Shown here piece after piece: positions 51,117 to 60,223 of a stretch of 64,000 nt of DNA. Numbering within the stretch: the stretch's first letter is position 1; the number at the start of each line of letters is the position of its first letter. The notes beneath the pieces were generated by a model. The model made no database searches. It worked only from the letters and a program-made list of their open reading frames with translations, and had not been told where the DNA came from. A program made the position numbers and the translations under genes. The stretch spans positions 62,001 through 126,000 of the forward strand of contig JAIUNI010000009.1 of the NCBI GenBank assembly GCA_020161935.1, written 5' to 3'. This DNA is from Chloroflexota bacterium. Lineage in GTDB: Bacteria > Chloroflexota > Anaerolineae > Aggregatilineales > Phototrophicaceae.

Positions 51117-53294
51117 TTAAGGTTGGGCGGTAGCCGTCGGCGTGATGCGCGGGTCGGCCTTAATAAACTGGGCATAAGCTGCCTGTTGCAAGCCGCGCGG
51201 GCGGCAGTCCACGCAAACACGCAGGTTATGGATGCCGATGGCTAAGTTTTCCGGCAGGGTGATGGTTGCCAAGAGCGTACCGTCATCGTTGACCTGCCCC
51301 GTGAGGATCGGCGTATTACCGGAGTCCAACGTGATGACGAATTGCAGCTTGGGCTGGAAGTTCTCGCCCACGAGGTTGATCGTGTCTATTGTCGTATCCG
51401 GTGGCGCAGGGTTAACAAACAGCAGCGGCAGGCGGAACTCCGGCGTATTCGTCGGGCGCGGTGTATTGGTTGGAACCGGCGTGCGGCTGGGTGTGGAGGT
51501 GAAAGTTTGCGTGACTGTAACCGCGACTTGTGCCGGAGCCATCGCCGTGAGCGTACCGGATACCGCTTCGTAAACAGCGGTGGGGTTGCCGGAACCCTGC
51601 ACCAACTCGGTAATCTGGATCGTTGGTTCGACCATCAGGAGTTGGGCGGAACCGGTTCCCGCACCGGGGACGACTACAAAGTCATAGATACCACCGGCTA
51701 GGAACTGCTGCGGTGGGAGTTCGGCGATTACGGTTTGGCTGCCGCTTTGTACGACACGCACCGAGTAGACTTCCGGGTTACGGCTGAAGTAGGCCGAGGC
51801 GGTGGCGTATTCCGCTTGCCCGACGGTCGCCCACGCCGGTGCTTCGGCTGGTTGACCCTCAACGGTTGGCGCGGGCGCTCGCAGCGGGCGGATTTGCAGG
51901 TTCAGCGGCACCGCACCGGGGAGGCCGTGAATGAGCCGGATGCTGGCATTGATGGCCGAGCGCGGCGCGTTCTGGGCGAAAGTGACCGTGATGAACGGAG
52001 CCGTCGCGTTACTTTGTTCGTTCGGCAGCAGCAGCAGGATTTTATCAGCGTCTGCCTCGGCTTCGTTGGTGAACGGGCCGAGGGCGCTGTCGCCCAACTT
52101 GACTGGCGTTTCACCCTGCGAGTTGATGGTGAGTGGTGCGCCCAATGCCGGAATAGGCAGGCTGGGGCTGACTTCGCTGACACCCAAGTCGTTAATGACG
52201 GCTTGCCCGACGACAAGCTGAACCGCGCCGACACCTGAAAGGGCGTTAATGAAGCGGATGCCGACATCATTTTGGACGTGGCCGGTTAAGCCCGTGCGCT
52301 GCAAGGATGATGTGACCGAACCCGTGCCGAGCGTCGGTGGTGGCAGCAGCACGAGGATGTTGCTCACCTGTCCGTTGAGGTTGGTCGGCACACTGGTAAT
52401 GGTGGTGACGTTGTTGGCTTTAGCATCATTCAGGTCAAGCGAGTATTGACCGGCGGGCAAGTCCAACGGGCCAAGAATATCACCCACGTTCATGTTGGTT
52501 GCTAAACGCAGTCGCTTATCAGTTGCGTCAATGTTGAGGGTGGGCAAGCCGGGGTTGGCTTGAACAATCGTGACCCGGGATGTACCAACGGCGAGCGGCG
52601 TGGGATCTTCGCGGACGGGGTACAAATCCATGCCGCGACCGAGATCAACCGCCAAGACGGAAACGACACCGCCGGGGGTGACATCCACAATGGTTGTTAC
52701 CAGCGGGGCAGCGGCTTGGGCGGCGTTATTGAGGCCATCATCGACGGCACGCAGCGAGATACGCACCGCGCCGGGGGAAACTTGATAATAATTGGTTTGG
52801 CTGCCGAACTCGACGGCACGGGCAATGCGGTCTTCGTTGACGAACACATCAACCGGAATGCTGCTGGCTTGCGCGTTGGTCGAAGCCCAGCTATTGACGA
52901 AGCGCACCCAACCAAAGGTCTCGTTGATGGGCGCGGCGGCTGTGCTGGTCAAGATGGGGTCGTAGGTCGGCGTGAGCGTGTCGGTCGGTGTGGGGGTGCG
53001 CGTCGCCGTGACTGGACGAGTCGGCGTAATCGACGGTGTGGGCGTGATGGTCGGTGTGGGCGAGGGGGTAAGCGTCATGCCGTTGTTGGCGATGATCGTT
53101 TCGGTGATATAAGCATTCGCCTGACTGGTCGCGCCAATCGCTTCGGTCACAGCTTGGGCGAGCGCAGCGGTGTCGTCAACAGCGGTGATGTTGATCGTAA
53201 TCGGTGGTGGTGTCGGAATGGTGGTGTCGCAGGCGGCAAGCAAAGCCAGCAGAAGCAGCACGACACACGAGAATAGTTTCGATTTCAAAATCAA
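51117..53294 (-). CDS. DUF4397 surface lipoprotein
   Basis: The 725-residue protein has a lipoprotein signal (FSCVVLLLLALLAAC, lipobox LAAC near 22), a Thr/Pro stalk (TPSPTPTITPTPSITPTRP, 78-110) and several DUF4397 units: VRFVNSWASTNAQASSIPVDVFVNED, SVLAVDLGRGMD, GIRFINALSGVGAVQLVVGQ and SIRLIHGLPGAVPLNLQIRPL. After a second Thr/Pro linker (630-650) comes an IPT/TIG-like end (DTTIDTINLVGENFQPKLQ). It is likely anchored on the outer face and shares its domain type with the neighbour downstream, from which it is 78 bases away. Confidence 0.9.
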   Translation of the reverse strand: MILKSKLFSCVVLLLLALLAACDTTIPTPPPITINITAVDDTAALAQAVTEAIGATSQANAYITETIIANNGMTLTPSPTPTITPTPSITPTRPVTATRTPTPTDTLTPTYDPILTSTAAAPINETFGWVRFVNSWASTNAQASSIPVDVFVNEDRIARAVEFGSQTNYYQVSPGAVRISLRAVDDGLNNAAQAAAPLVTTIVDVTPGGVVSVLAVDLGRGMDLYPVREDPTPLAVGTSRVTIVQANPGLPTLNIDATDKRLRLATNMNVGDILGPLDLPAGQYSLDLNDAKANNVTTITSVPTNLNGQVSNILVLLPPPTLGTGSVTSSLQRTGLTGHVQNDVGIRFINALSGVGAVQLVVGQAVINDLGVSEVSPSLPIPALGAPLTINSQGETPVKLGDSALGPFTNEAEADADKILLLLPNEQSNATAPFITVTFAQNAPRSAINASIRLIHGLPGAVPLNLQIRPLRAPAPTVEGQPAEAPAWATVGQAEYATASAYFSRNPEVYSVRVVQSGSQTVIAELPPQQFLAGGIYDFVVVPGAGTGSAQLLMVEPTIQITELVQGSGNPTAVYEAVSGTLTAMAPAQVAVTVTQTFTSTPSRTPVPTNTPRPTNTPEFRLPLLFVNPAPPDTTIDTINLVGENFQPKLQFVITLDSGNTPILTGQVNDDGTLLATITLPENLAIGIHNLRVCVDCRPRGLQQAAYAQFIKADPRITPTATAQP

Positions 53295-53305
53295 TGTCTT
53301 ACCCC

Positions 53306-53878
53306 TTATAACAGTTCGGGAATAAAAACAATATCATTGGGATTGATGCCACGCTGCGCCAATATCGGATTATCCTGCATCAAGATTTCGAGGCTGATAT
53401 TGTTCAACGTGGCGATAGAACTTAAGGTGTCGCCGTACTGCGCGACATACGGTTTTTTGAAGCGGCGCGGCGGCACAAGTTCCTGAATACCGCGCGGGAC
53501 GATGATGTCTGTGCCATTACCAAAATCGACATCGGCTAACAGATTATTCGCCATTCGCAGCACGTCGATGGTGGTGTCGTATTGTTCCGCAACCGAGAGC
53601 AAGGTGACATCTGCGGGGACATTGACGACGAGATAATGCGGTTGGTCGGCTTCGGCGGTGCGGGTGGCGTTGAATAGGGCATCCTGTATGGCGGTGGAGA
53701 CGGCTTGCGTAATTAATCCATTCATCGCTTGGATTCGTGTTTCGCGGTCGCCTTGAGCGATGTAGGTGCCAACCGCTGCGAAAATGGCGATGACCAAGAC
53801 GAGGATCAGCAAATTACGAATGGCACGGCGCAGCAGCATAAAGTCGTCCCAAATGATAGGTGGTGGATAGACCGGCAT
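53306..53878 (-). CDS. Membrane-anchored LysM-domain protein
   Basis: The 190-residue protein has one membrane helix near 19-42 (NLLILVLVIAIFAAVGTYI) and two LysM-type units: VTLLSVAEQYDTTIDVLRMANNL with TDIIVP (about 90-125), and YGDTLSSIATLNNISLEILMQDN with NDIVFIPE (about 145-188). LysM binds peptidoglycan-type glycans. The start at 53878 is uncertain; an ATG at 53839 gives a shorter head. It precedes the DUF4397 lipoprotein gene by 11 bases, forming a surface-protein operon. Confidence 0.88.
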   Translation of the reverse strand: MPVYPPPIIWDDFMLLRRAIRNLLILVLVIAIFAAVGTYIAQGDRETRIQAMNGLITQAVSTAIQDALFNATRTAEADQPHYLVVNVPADVTLLSVAEQYDTTIDVLRMANNLLADVDFGNGTDIIVPRGIQELVPPRRFKKPYVAQYGDTLSSIATLNNISLEILMQDNPILAQRGINPNDIVFIPELL

Positions 53879-54053
53879 CCCTTATGAGGATATAGGGTAT
53901 CATCAAACCCCCTAATTAAAAAGCGGATGTCTAACAGGGTAAAGGTACGCACATCACCTTTCATATAAATAACGAAAACCCTGTTGATTGCCAATTCGAT
54001 TCTATACTACACTGAATTTAATGCAATTATCATCATTATCGAGGAGTACGAGC

Positions 54054-55064
54054 TTGCTTCTGATCGCGCGTGCGCCAGTACGGATTAGCTTTGGTGGAGG
54101 CGGGACGGATTTACCCGCTTACTATAATCAGTTCGGCGGGATGGTGGTCAACACGGCTATCAACCGCTATATTTACACGTTCATTTCGAAAGGGGCGAGT
54201 GACGCACTCCAGATCATTTCGTCTGACTTTCGCATGTTTTACCGCCTCGAATCCGGCGGTGAGTTCAACACAGAAGGTGAACTCGGTTTAGCGAAGGCTG
54301 TGCTGCGCGAGTTCGGCGCGGGCGAGGGGCTGGATGTGTTCCTTGCGTCACAGATTCCACCGGGAACGGGCTTGGGTGGTTCGGGCGCGGTGGCGGTGTC
54401 GATGGTCACAGCGCTAGCGGCGTGGCAGGGCAAGACGCTGAACAAGATCGACATCGCGGAAACAGCTTGCGACATCGGCATTAACAAGCTGCACCTGCCC
54501 AGCGGTAAGCAGGATGAATACGGCGCGACGATGGGCGGCTTGAACCAGATCGAGTTCACGAAAGATGGTACGACGGTGAAGCCGGTCGAGCAGCCACCGG
54601 GCGCGTTGGAAACGTTCCAGAAGCGCTTGATGCTGTTCTACACGGGCAAGTCACGCGATTCGGGCAAGATTCTCTCTGACCAGTCGAAGGCCAGCCGCGA
54701 ACAAAATCCGGCGACGCTGGAACGAATGCACAAGATTAAGGCGCTCGGTTATGATATTCTGGCGGCGTTGAGCGAAGGCCGGTTAGATGATTTCGGCGAC
54801 CTGCTGCACCAATCATGGGTGCAGAAGCGCAGCGTCAACCGTGACATCAGCAACGACCAGATTGACGTGGCTTACGATGCAGCCCGCAGCAACGGCGCAA
54901 TTGGTGGCAAGATCACCGGCGCGGGTGGCGGTGGCTTCATGATGATTTACTGCCACGAGGACAAGCAGCCCGCCGTGACCGCCGCTTTGCAAGCACTGGG
55001 ACTTGCGCGGATGGACTTCCGCTTTGATTTTGATGGCGCACAAGTGCTGCTCAACCCGCGATAA
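54054..55064 (+). CDS. GHMP kinase of the D-glycero-D-manno-heptose 7-phosphate kinase type
   Basis: The TTG at 54054 follows GAGGAG at 7 bases and starts the conserved LLIARAPVRISFGGGGTDLP. The 336-residue protein has the three GHMP motifs (substrate loop GGGTDLPAYY, ATP loop PPGTGLGGSGAVAVS, C-terminal TGAGGGGFMMIY). The nearest kinds are HddA-like heptose 7-phosphate kinases and related sugar kinases. With the nucleotidyltransferase at 60224 it suggests an activated heptose for surface glycan or S-layer glycosylation. Confidence 0.88.
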   Translation: MLLIARAPVRISFGGGGTDLPAYYNQFGGMVVNTAINRYIYTFISKGASDALQIISSDFRMFYRLESGGEFNTEGELGLAKAVLREFGAGEGLDVFLASQIPPGTGLGGSGAVAVSMVTALAAWQGKTLNKIDIAETACDIGINKLHLPSGKQDEYGATMGGLNQIEFTKDGTTVKPVEQPPGALETFQKRLMLFYTGKSRDSGKILSDQSKASREQNPATLERMHKIKALGYDILAALSEGRLDDFGDLLHQSWVQKRSVNRDISNDQIDVAYDAARSNGAIGGKITGAGGGGFMMIYCHEDKQPAVTAALQALGLARMDFRFDFDGAQVLLNPR

Positions 55065-55159
55065 CCCACACCTAAACGCCTTTTCGGCTGGTGTGATGAT
55101 TAAGCGGGCTTGCCGTGTACTATAGGGCAAGTGAGCATTACACCAGTTGAAAGGACGTT

Positions 55160-56473
55160 ATGAATAGCAAACTACGAATTGGCATTATTGGCGCGGGTGC
55201 GGCAGGTATGGCTGCGGCGTGGGATTTGACTCGTTTAGGCCACGAGGTTCATCTCTACGAAGCCGAAAGCAAGGTCGGTGGTTTGGCGGCAGGTTTCAAG
55301 GATGACAACTGGGATTGGACGATGGAGAAGTTCTATCATCATTGGTTCCAGACCGATAAGAGCATCCTGAAGCTGATCGACGACATGGGCAAGTCCGGCA
55401 AGGTGCTGTTCCCCCGCCCGAAAACCAGCTATTGGATTGACGGAAAAGTGGTTCGTTCGGAAATGAACCTCTCGGCGCTCTCGCTGCCACTGTCGTTCTT
55501 AGCGATCATTCGGCTTGGCTTGGCAGGTGTTTACCTGAAATTCCTGACGCGCGATTGGCGAGCGCTGGAGAAAGTGACAGCCGATAGCTGGATGCGGCGC
55601 TGGATGGGCGACGAAGCCTATAACAAGCTGTGGCGGCCACTGCTCATCGGCAAGTTCGCTGACCGCTACCAAGAAGTCAATATGGCGTGGATGTGGGCGC
55701 GTATTTACACCCGCAGCCTGCGCTTGGGTATTTACGAAGGCGGCTTCCAAGCCTTTTTAGAGGACTTCGCGAAGGCCGTTACCGCGCAGGGGGCGACCTT
55801 CCATCTCAACTCGCCGGTTGAGGCGATTGGCACACAGGATGGCAAGCCGACGCTGACGGTGAAGGGTCAGGTTGAGGTTTTCGACCGCGTGATTAGCACC
55901 GCCTCGCCGGGGTTGATGCTCAAACTTGCGCCTTCGCTGATGGATACGCCCTATGGCAAGCAGATTGCGAACCTCAAGAGCATCGGTGCGCTGTGTGTGG
56001 TGCTGGCGTTGAAACAATCGCTGCTGACGGATGGTACCTACTGGCTGAACCTGCCCGCCACCAGCGCGGATAAAAGCGCGAGCCAGTTCCCATTTCTCGC
56101 GTTGGTCGAACACACAAACTTTATGGATAAGTCGCACTACGGTGGCGATGTGCTGGTGTACTGCGGCGATTATGTGCCAACCGATCACGAATATTTCAGC
56201 ATGACGGAAGATCAACTGGTCGAGCGCTTTTTACCCGCGCTGAAGAAGGTCAACCCAGCCTTCTCGGCGGACTGGATACGCAAGTCGTGGGTGTGGCGTG
56301 CGCCATATGCCCAGCCGATCCCGTTTGTGAACCACAGCCAGAACATCCCCGCGCTAAAAACGCCGCTGCCGGGTGTCTATTGGGCGAGCATGAGTCAAGT
56401 CTACCCGTGGGATCGCGGGACGAATTACGCGGTCGAGATTGGTCAGCAGGTAGCGAAAGAGGCGGTAGGTTAA
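55160..56473 (+). CDS. FAD-dependent oxidoreductase (amine oxidase/UDP-galactopyranose-mutase-like)
   Basis: AAAGGA is 4 bases before the ATG. The 437-residue protein opens with GIIGAGAAGMAAAWDLTRLGHEVHLYE, the Rossmann FAD site, followed by GGLAAGFKDDNWDW. It continues with AWMWARIYTRSLRLGIYEGGFQAFLEDFAKAV and ends in GVYWASMSQVYPWDRGTNYAVEIG, a second FAD contact. Proteins of this group resemble protoporphyrinogen oxidase and phytoene desaturase and often sit in polysaccharide clusters. The exact substrate is not evident. Confidence 0.88.
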   Translation: MNSKLRIGIIGAGAAGMAAAWDLTRLGHEVHLYEAESKVGGLAAGFKDDNWDWTMEKFYHHWFQTDKSILKLIDDMGKSGKVLFPRPKTSYWIDGKVVRSEMNLSALSLPLSFLAIIRLGLAGVYLKFLTRDWRALEKVTADSWMRRWMGDEAYNKLWRPLLIGKFADRYQEVNMAWMWARIYTRSLRLGIYEGGFQAFLEDFAKAVTAQGATFHLNSPVEAIGTQDGKPTLTVKGQVEVFDRVISTASPGLMLKLAPSLMDTPYGKQIANLKSIGALCVVLALKQSLLTDGTYWLNLPATSADKSASQFPFLALVEHTNFMDKSHYGGDVLVYCGDYVPTDHEYFSMTEDQLVERFLPALKKVNPAFSADWIRKSWVWRAPYAQPIPFVNHSQNIPALKTPLPGVYWASMSQVYPWDRGTNYAVEIGQQVAKEAVG

Positions 56474-56476
56474 GGG

Positions 56477-56833
56477 TTATTCTGCCGAGGGTAAGCCGAG
56501 GTCTTGGATGATCTGATTGATGACTTCCGGCTTGATATTGGCTTGGTGGCTCTTGGAATAGAGGGTCACCAAGTATATCCGTGTGCTTGTTTTGATGTAG
56601 TAGATAACGCGATACCCGCCACTTTTCCCCTTAGAGACATCACGATTTTTAATCCGTGCTTTGTAAACCGGATAATGCGTTCCGACCACTTGATCGCCGG
56701 GGACATTGCCACTTTCAAGCTCTGTAATCAGACCTTGGACATCTTCGCGAACGTGGCGATATTTTTTGAGAAGCTGCTTAACATCCTTTAAAAAGCGATC
56801 TGATAGAATGACTGTGATTTCTGAATCAGTCAT
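56477..56833 (-). CDS. RelE/ParE-like toxin, second copy
   Basis: The start at 56833 (MTDSEITVILSDRF) overlaps the end of the antitoxin frame by 8 bases. The 118-residue product shares strand-helix start, GKSGGYRVIYY centre and YSKSHQANI with the toxin at 10983-11345; K and R residues in the centre are conserved. It is 4 bases after the FAD gene stop on the opposite strand. Confidence 0.87.
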   Translation of the reverse strand: MTDSEITVILSDRFLKDVKQLLKKYRHVREDVQGLITELESGNVPGDQVVGTHYPVYKARIKNRDVSKGKSGGYRVIYYIKTSTRIYLVTLYSKSHQANIKPEVINQIIQDLGLPSAE

Positions 56834-57089
56834 TGTCGGTTTCGTCCCACAGGGCAGAAGCGGGATGAACACGTCCGGCAACTATATCTGACCAGCCTTC
56901 CCTAAAAGCATCTTCGGGGGTCAAGTCGTCTTGGGCTTCATCCTCAAGCTCTAAGTCTTGCAACATCATATGCTGCAAGTAATCGGTTAATTCAGCGAAA
57001 CCCTGTTTACGGGCTAACCGTTCAAATTTTTCGTGTTCGTCAGGTGTGAGTTCAATTGAGATGGTGATATGTTCAGAGATGTTCATCAC
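56826..57089 (-). CDS. Antitoxin partner of the second RelE/ParE-like toxin
   Basis: The 87-residue protein has a ribbon-helix-helix-like N-terminus (HITISIELTPDEHEKFERLARKQG) and an acidic C-terminal half (DLELEDEAQDDLTPEDAFREGW). Both an ATG at 57089 and one at 57086 are possible. It overlaps the toxin gene, as in the first pair. Confidence 0.82.
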   Translation of the reverse strand: MMNISEHITISIELTPDEHEKFERLARKQGFAELTDYLQHMMLQDLELEDEAQDDLTPEDAFREGWSDIVAGRVHPASALWDETDND

Positions 57090-57185
57090 ATTTTCTCGGC
57101 TTAACTTGGGTACAGTTTGATTATAACATTATTCGCTGACGTGATAGACGAACCTCAGTAATCGGATAACGAGGAGCGTACTCGC

Positions 57186-57527
57186 ATGATCTACCAATAT
57201 AAGATGACGCAGATACCGAGCAATTTCGTGGTGCAGGATAGCAGTGGCAATACCTCGGTGGCGGCTGACCGCTTGGAGAAGCTGGCGAACGACTACGCCA
57301 AGCAGGGTTGGGAGTTCTACCGGATTGATACGGTGAACGTATCGGTCAAACCCGGCTGTCTCGCGGGGCTGCTGGGGCGGCGTGTTGAAACCGCCCCGTA
57401 CTGCATCGTCACCTTCCGCAAAGAGCGTAGGATTGCCACGCTACCCAAGACGGACGTAGGCGCTAATTTACCTGTTCCGTCCGTGGGCGATATGCTGGAC
57501 GAAGAAATTGATTGGCCTGATTTATAA
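57186..57527 (+). CDS. DUF4177-like small protein
   Basis: GAGGAG is 9 bases before the ATG. The 113-residue protein has the DUF4177 pattern YQYKMTQIP, LEKLANDYAKQGWEFYRID and YCIVTFRKER, a single alpha/beta domain with a conserved GWE. The C-terminus is acidic (GDMLDEEIDWPDL). Function of the domain is unknown. It stands alone between the toxin-antitoxin pair and the UDP-glucose dehydrogenase gene. Confidence 0.82.
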   Translation: MIYQYKMTQIPSNFVVQDSSGNTSVAADRLEKLANDYAKQGWEFYRIDTVNVSVKPGCLAGLLGRRVETAPYCIVTFRKERRIATLPKTDVGANLPVPSVGDMLDEEIDWPDL

Positions 57528-57754
57528 GCGTAAACGAGTTCTGAAAGTCACGTAAATTGAGGGATTTGCAAGGTGCGCTCGATTAGAGTGTGACAGGTTG
57601 GTCACGCAAGGCAAGAACCCCGCAGCACGTCGAGTAATCACTATTATTATGCATCGGACTTCGTGCTACACTCATTTTATATGTTATGGCGTTCTTGAAT
57701 CGACCTTATAGCCGTCAATTCGCTTTCAAACAGAGACTCACGAAGAGGGATTGC

Positions 57755-59137
57755 ATGAAGATCATTGTTGCTGGAACTGGTTTTGTGGGGCTGACCCACG
57801 CTGCCGTACTTTCTGAATACGGGCATGAAGTGTATGCCTATGACGTTGATAATACCAAGTTGGATGCTTACCGTTCTGCTGATCCGGCACGTATCGGTCA
57901 TTATGTGAGTGAACCGGGTTTACCAGCGATTATTGCCGAAAACATCAACCGCTACCTGTTTTTCGTCAATAACATCGAGGACATTGTAGACGGCACGGAT
58001 GCGATCTTCCTGTGCTTGCCCACGCCGCCGCGCCCGAACGGCTCGTCCGACCTGAGCTTTTACTTCAAGGCGCTCGAACAAATCGCGCCGATGCTGGCGA
58101 AGCGCCAAGATAAGCGCCGGATTGTGCTGATTAACAAGAGCACTGTTCCCGTCGGCACGGCTCGCCAGCTTGAAACCAAGTTGAAGGAACACGGCGTACC
58201 GAACTTCGGTATCGCCTCCAACCCTGAATTCCTGCCGGAAGGTGACGCGGTTGAAAAGTCGCGCCGTCCTGATCGCGTGGTCGTGGGTGGCGACACCGAT
58301 GAAGACCTGCGGATTATGCGCCGTATTTACTCGCAGTTCACCAACCACGTTCGTATTTCGTACATCGAAACCACGCCCGAAACCGCCGAAGCGATCAAGT
58401 ATGTGGCGAACACACTGCTGCTGACCTACATCTCGTTCTGGAACGGTGTGGGTGCGCGTTTGGGCGAAGCATTCCCCAACGTCCGCATGGAAGACCTCAA
58501 GCGCGGTGTGACCGCCGACAACCGCATCAGCAAGTGGGGTTCGTATGTCTCCAACGGTGCGGGTGGTTCGTGCTTCGGCAAGGACATCCAGTCGCTGATC
58601 TACCAATTTAAGAGCAACAGCCAAGCAACCGCGCTGCTCGAATCGGTTTACGACATCAACGAATACCAGAAGACCTACCTGATCGACCGTGCCGCGCAGG
58701 AAGCAGGTGCGACTTTCAACCACAAGACGGTGGCGCTGCTGGGTTTGTCCTTCAAGCAGCGTACCAACGACATGCGGGACTCTTCATCGCTCAAGGTGGT
58801 CGAGTCGCTGCTGGCGCGTGGTGTGAAGGAAGTACGGGCGTATGACCCGCTGGCAGTTGAAGAAGCCAAGCGTTACTTCAACCCCGACAAGAACCACCTG
58901 TTCGAGAAAGTGACCTACCACGAATCGGTGAAGGATGCGCTGACGGGCAGCGATATGGTGTTCATCTCGACCGACTGGGAAGAATTCCGCGGCCTTTCGC
59001 GCACGATTGAACAATCGGTGAAGCCGCCATTCCTCGTGATGGACGGTCGCCGCATGATCCCGGATTACAAGGAACTGGTCGAACGTGGTTACAGCTATAT
59101 CGCCGTCGGTTCGCCGATGATGTCTCCCGCGAAGTAA
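57755..59137 (+). CDS. UDP-glucose 6-dehydrogenase-family protein
   Basis: The start at 57755 follows GAGGG at about 6 bases and gives MKIIVAGTGFVGL, the NAD-binding start (GxGxxG). The 460-residue product has YAYDVDNTK, FLCLPTPP, STVPVGTA, SNPEFLPEGDAV and the catalytic-Cys segment GAGGSCFGKD (most homologues have FGGSCFPKD), then LLGLSFKQRTNDMRDSSSL and AYDPLA. It oxidises UDP-glucose (or a related NDP-sugar) to the uronic acid for surface polymers. Confidence 0.94.
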   Translation: MKIIVAGTGFVGLTHAAVLSEYGHEVYAYDVDNTKLDAYRSADPARIGHYVSEPGLPAIIAENINRYLFFVNNIEDIVDGTDAIFLCLPTPPRPNGSSDLSFYFKALEQIAPMLAKRQDKRRIVLINKSTVPVGTARQLETKLKEHGVPNFGIASNPEFLPEGDAVEKSRRPDRVVVGGDTDEDLRIMRRIYSQFTNHVRISYIETTPETAEAIKYVANTLLLTYISFWNGVGARLGEAFPNVRMEDLKRGVTADNRISKWGSYVSNGAGGSCFGKDIQSLIYQFKSNSQATALLESVYDINEYQKTYLIDRAAQEAGATFNHKTVALLGLSFKQRTNDMRDSSSLKVVESLLARGVKEVRAYDPLAVEEAKRYFNPDKNHLFEKVTYHESVKDALTGSDMVFISTDWEEFRGLSRTIEQSVKPPFLVMDGRRMIPDYKELVERGYSYIAVGSPMMSPAK

Positions 59138-59161
59138 GCCGAATCGGATTTGGAGCGTTGT

Positions 59162-59188
59162 AAAAGGGCGGTGTAGATCGCCCTTTTT
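59162..59188 (+). terminator. Terminator after the UDP-glucose dehydrogenase gene
   Basis: AAAAGGGCG and CGCCCTTTTT pair over 9 bases with loop GTGTAGAT, followed by a T-run. Confidence 0.85.
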
Positions 59189-59216
59189 GATTGGCGGTGA
59201 TAGGCTGAACGCAAAC

Positions 59217-59242
59217 AAAAAGAGCTTGTTACGGCTCTTTTT
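59217..59242 (-). terminator. Terminator after the mannosyltransferase gene
   Basis: AAAAAGAGC and GCTCTTTTT form a 9-bp stem with an 8-base loop and flanking A/T runs, just after the minus-strand gene stop at 59263. It can also serve the plus strand. Confidence 0.82.
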
Positions 59243-59262
59243 AATTTCATGTTGATGAAAAC

Positions 59263-60027
59263 TTAGGCGCTGGTTTCGCCGGGTATCTGCGTTTGGCGCA
59301 TTTGTGGTGTCAGATTATGGTGGCGTTTGCGGACTTCCCACACACGCATAGCCGCTTCGAGCTGGATGCGAATGTCCATCTTCGACTCGCCGAGTTCACG
59401 GTCGGGGAAGTAAATCGGGATTTCCGCCACACGAAAACCAAGACGACTGGTGACATAGGCCATTTCGACCTGAAACACGTAGCCGTTGGAACGGATGCGG
59501 TTGAGGTCAAGCCCGATGAGGGTATTCCGCCGCCAGATGCGGTAGCCACCGGTTGCATCCCGTACCGGAATGCCGAGGATGGTAGGGGTATAGACACGGT
59601 TAGCGAACCATGTCAGCAGCTTGCGGTAAAAGCTCCAATTTTCGTCCACGCTGCCGCCCTTGGCGAAACGTGAGCCAAGTACGAGGTCGTTTTGTTCAAT
59701 CGCTTTCAGAAGGTCGGGGATATATTTTGGCTGGTGAGAAAAGTCGCAGTCCATCTGGATAATGTAGTCGGCATCCATCGCGAGGGCTTTCTTGAAGCCC
59801 GCGATATAGGCTTGCCCCAAGCCGTTCTTCTCTTGACGGTGCAGCACGTTTAGTTTGGGGTTCTTAGCGGCTAACTCGTCCGCGATTTTGCCTGTTCCGT
59901 CCGGTGAGTTATCGTCCACCACCAGAATGTACAGGTTATCAAGATTTAACGCGAATAAAGCCTCGACCATGAGAGGCAGGTTTTCTTTTTCATTGTAGGT
60001 CGGCAGCACAACGACGGTCTTCAGCAT
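59263..60027 (-). CDS. Polyprenol-phosphate mannosyltransferase-like GT2 enzyme
   Basis: GGAGAAGG sits just before the ATG. The 254-residue protein has the GT-A signature: VVVLPTYNEKENLPLMVEAL, ILVVDDNSPDGTGKIADEL, MDCDFSHQP (DxD metal site) and GSRFAKGG. No C-terminal membrane domain is present, as in the soluble Ppm1/DPM1 group. It would make polyprenol-phosphate-mannose for protein O-mannosylation or lipoglycans, transferring to the membrane face. Confidence 0.92.
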   Translation of the reverse strand: MLKTVVVLPTYNEKENLPLMVEALFALNLDNLYILVVDDNSPDGTGKIADELAAKNPKLNVLHRQEKNGLGQAYIAGFKKALAMDADYIIQMDCDFSHQPKYIPDLLKAIEQNDLVLGSRFAKGGSVDENWSFYRKLLTWFANRVYTPTILGIPVRDATGGYRIWRRNTLIGLDLNRIRSNGYVFQVEMAYVTSRLGFRVAEIPIYFPDRELGESKMDIRIQLEAAMRVWEVRKRHHNLTPQMRQTQIPGETSA

Positions 60028-60223
60028 AACCTTCTCCAGAAAATATCAGAAGCATTCATCCGTGTGGGCAGCAGCTTCTTTTAGTATACATCCAGCTTCG
60101 ATGAGAAGATGCTTGTTTCTTAATGATCACGCATCAACCCCATTCAGATGTAAGTATGCTAAACTTAGTCCACTTGCCTTGCAATTTCACAACACCCTGA
60201 CACGAAGATTTAAGGATGCAATC

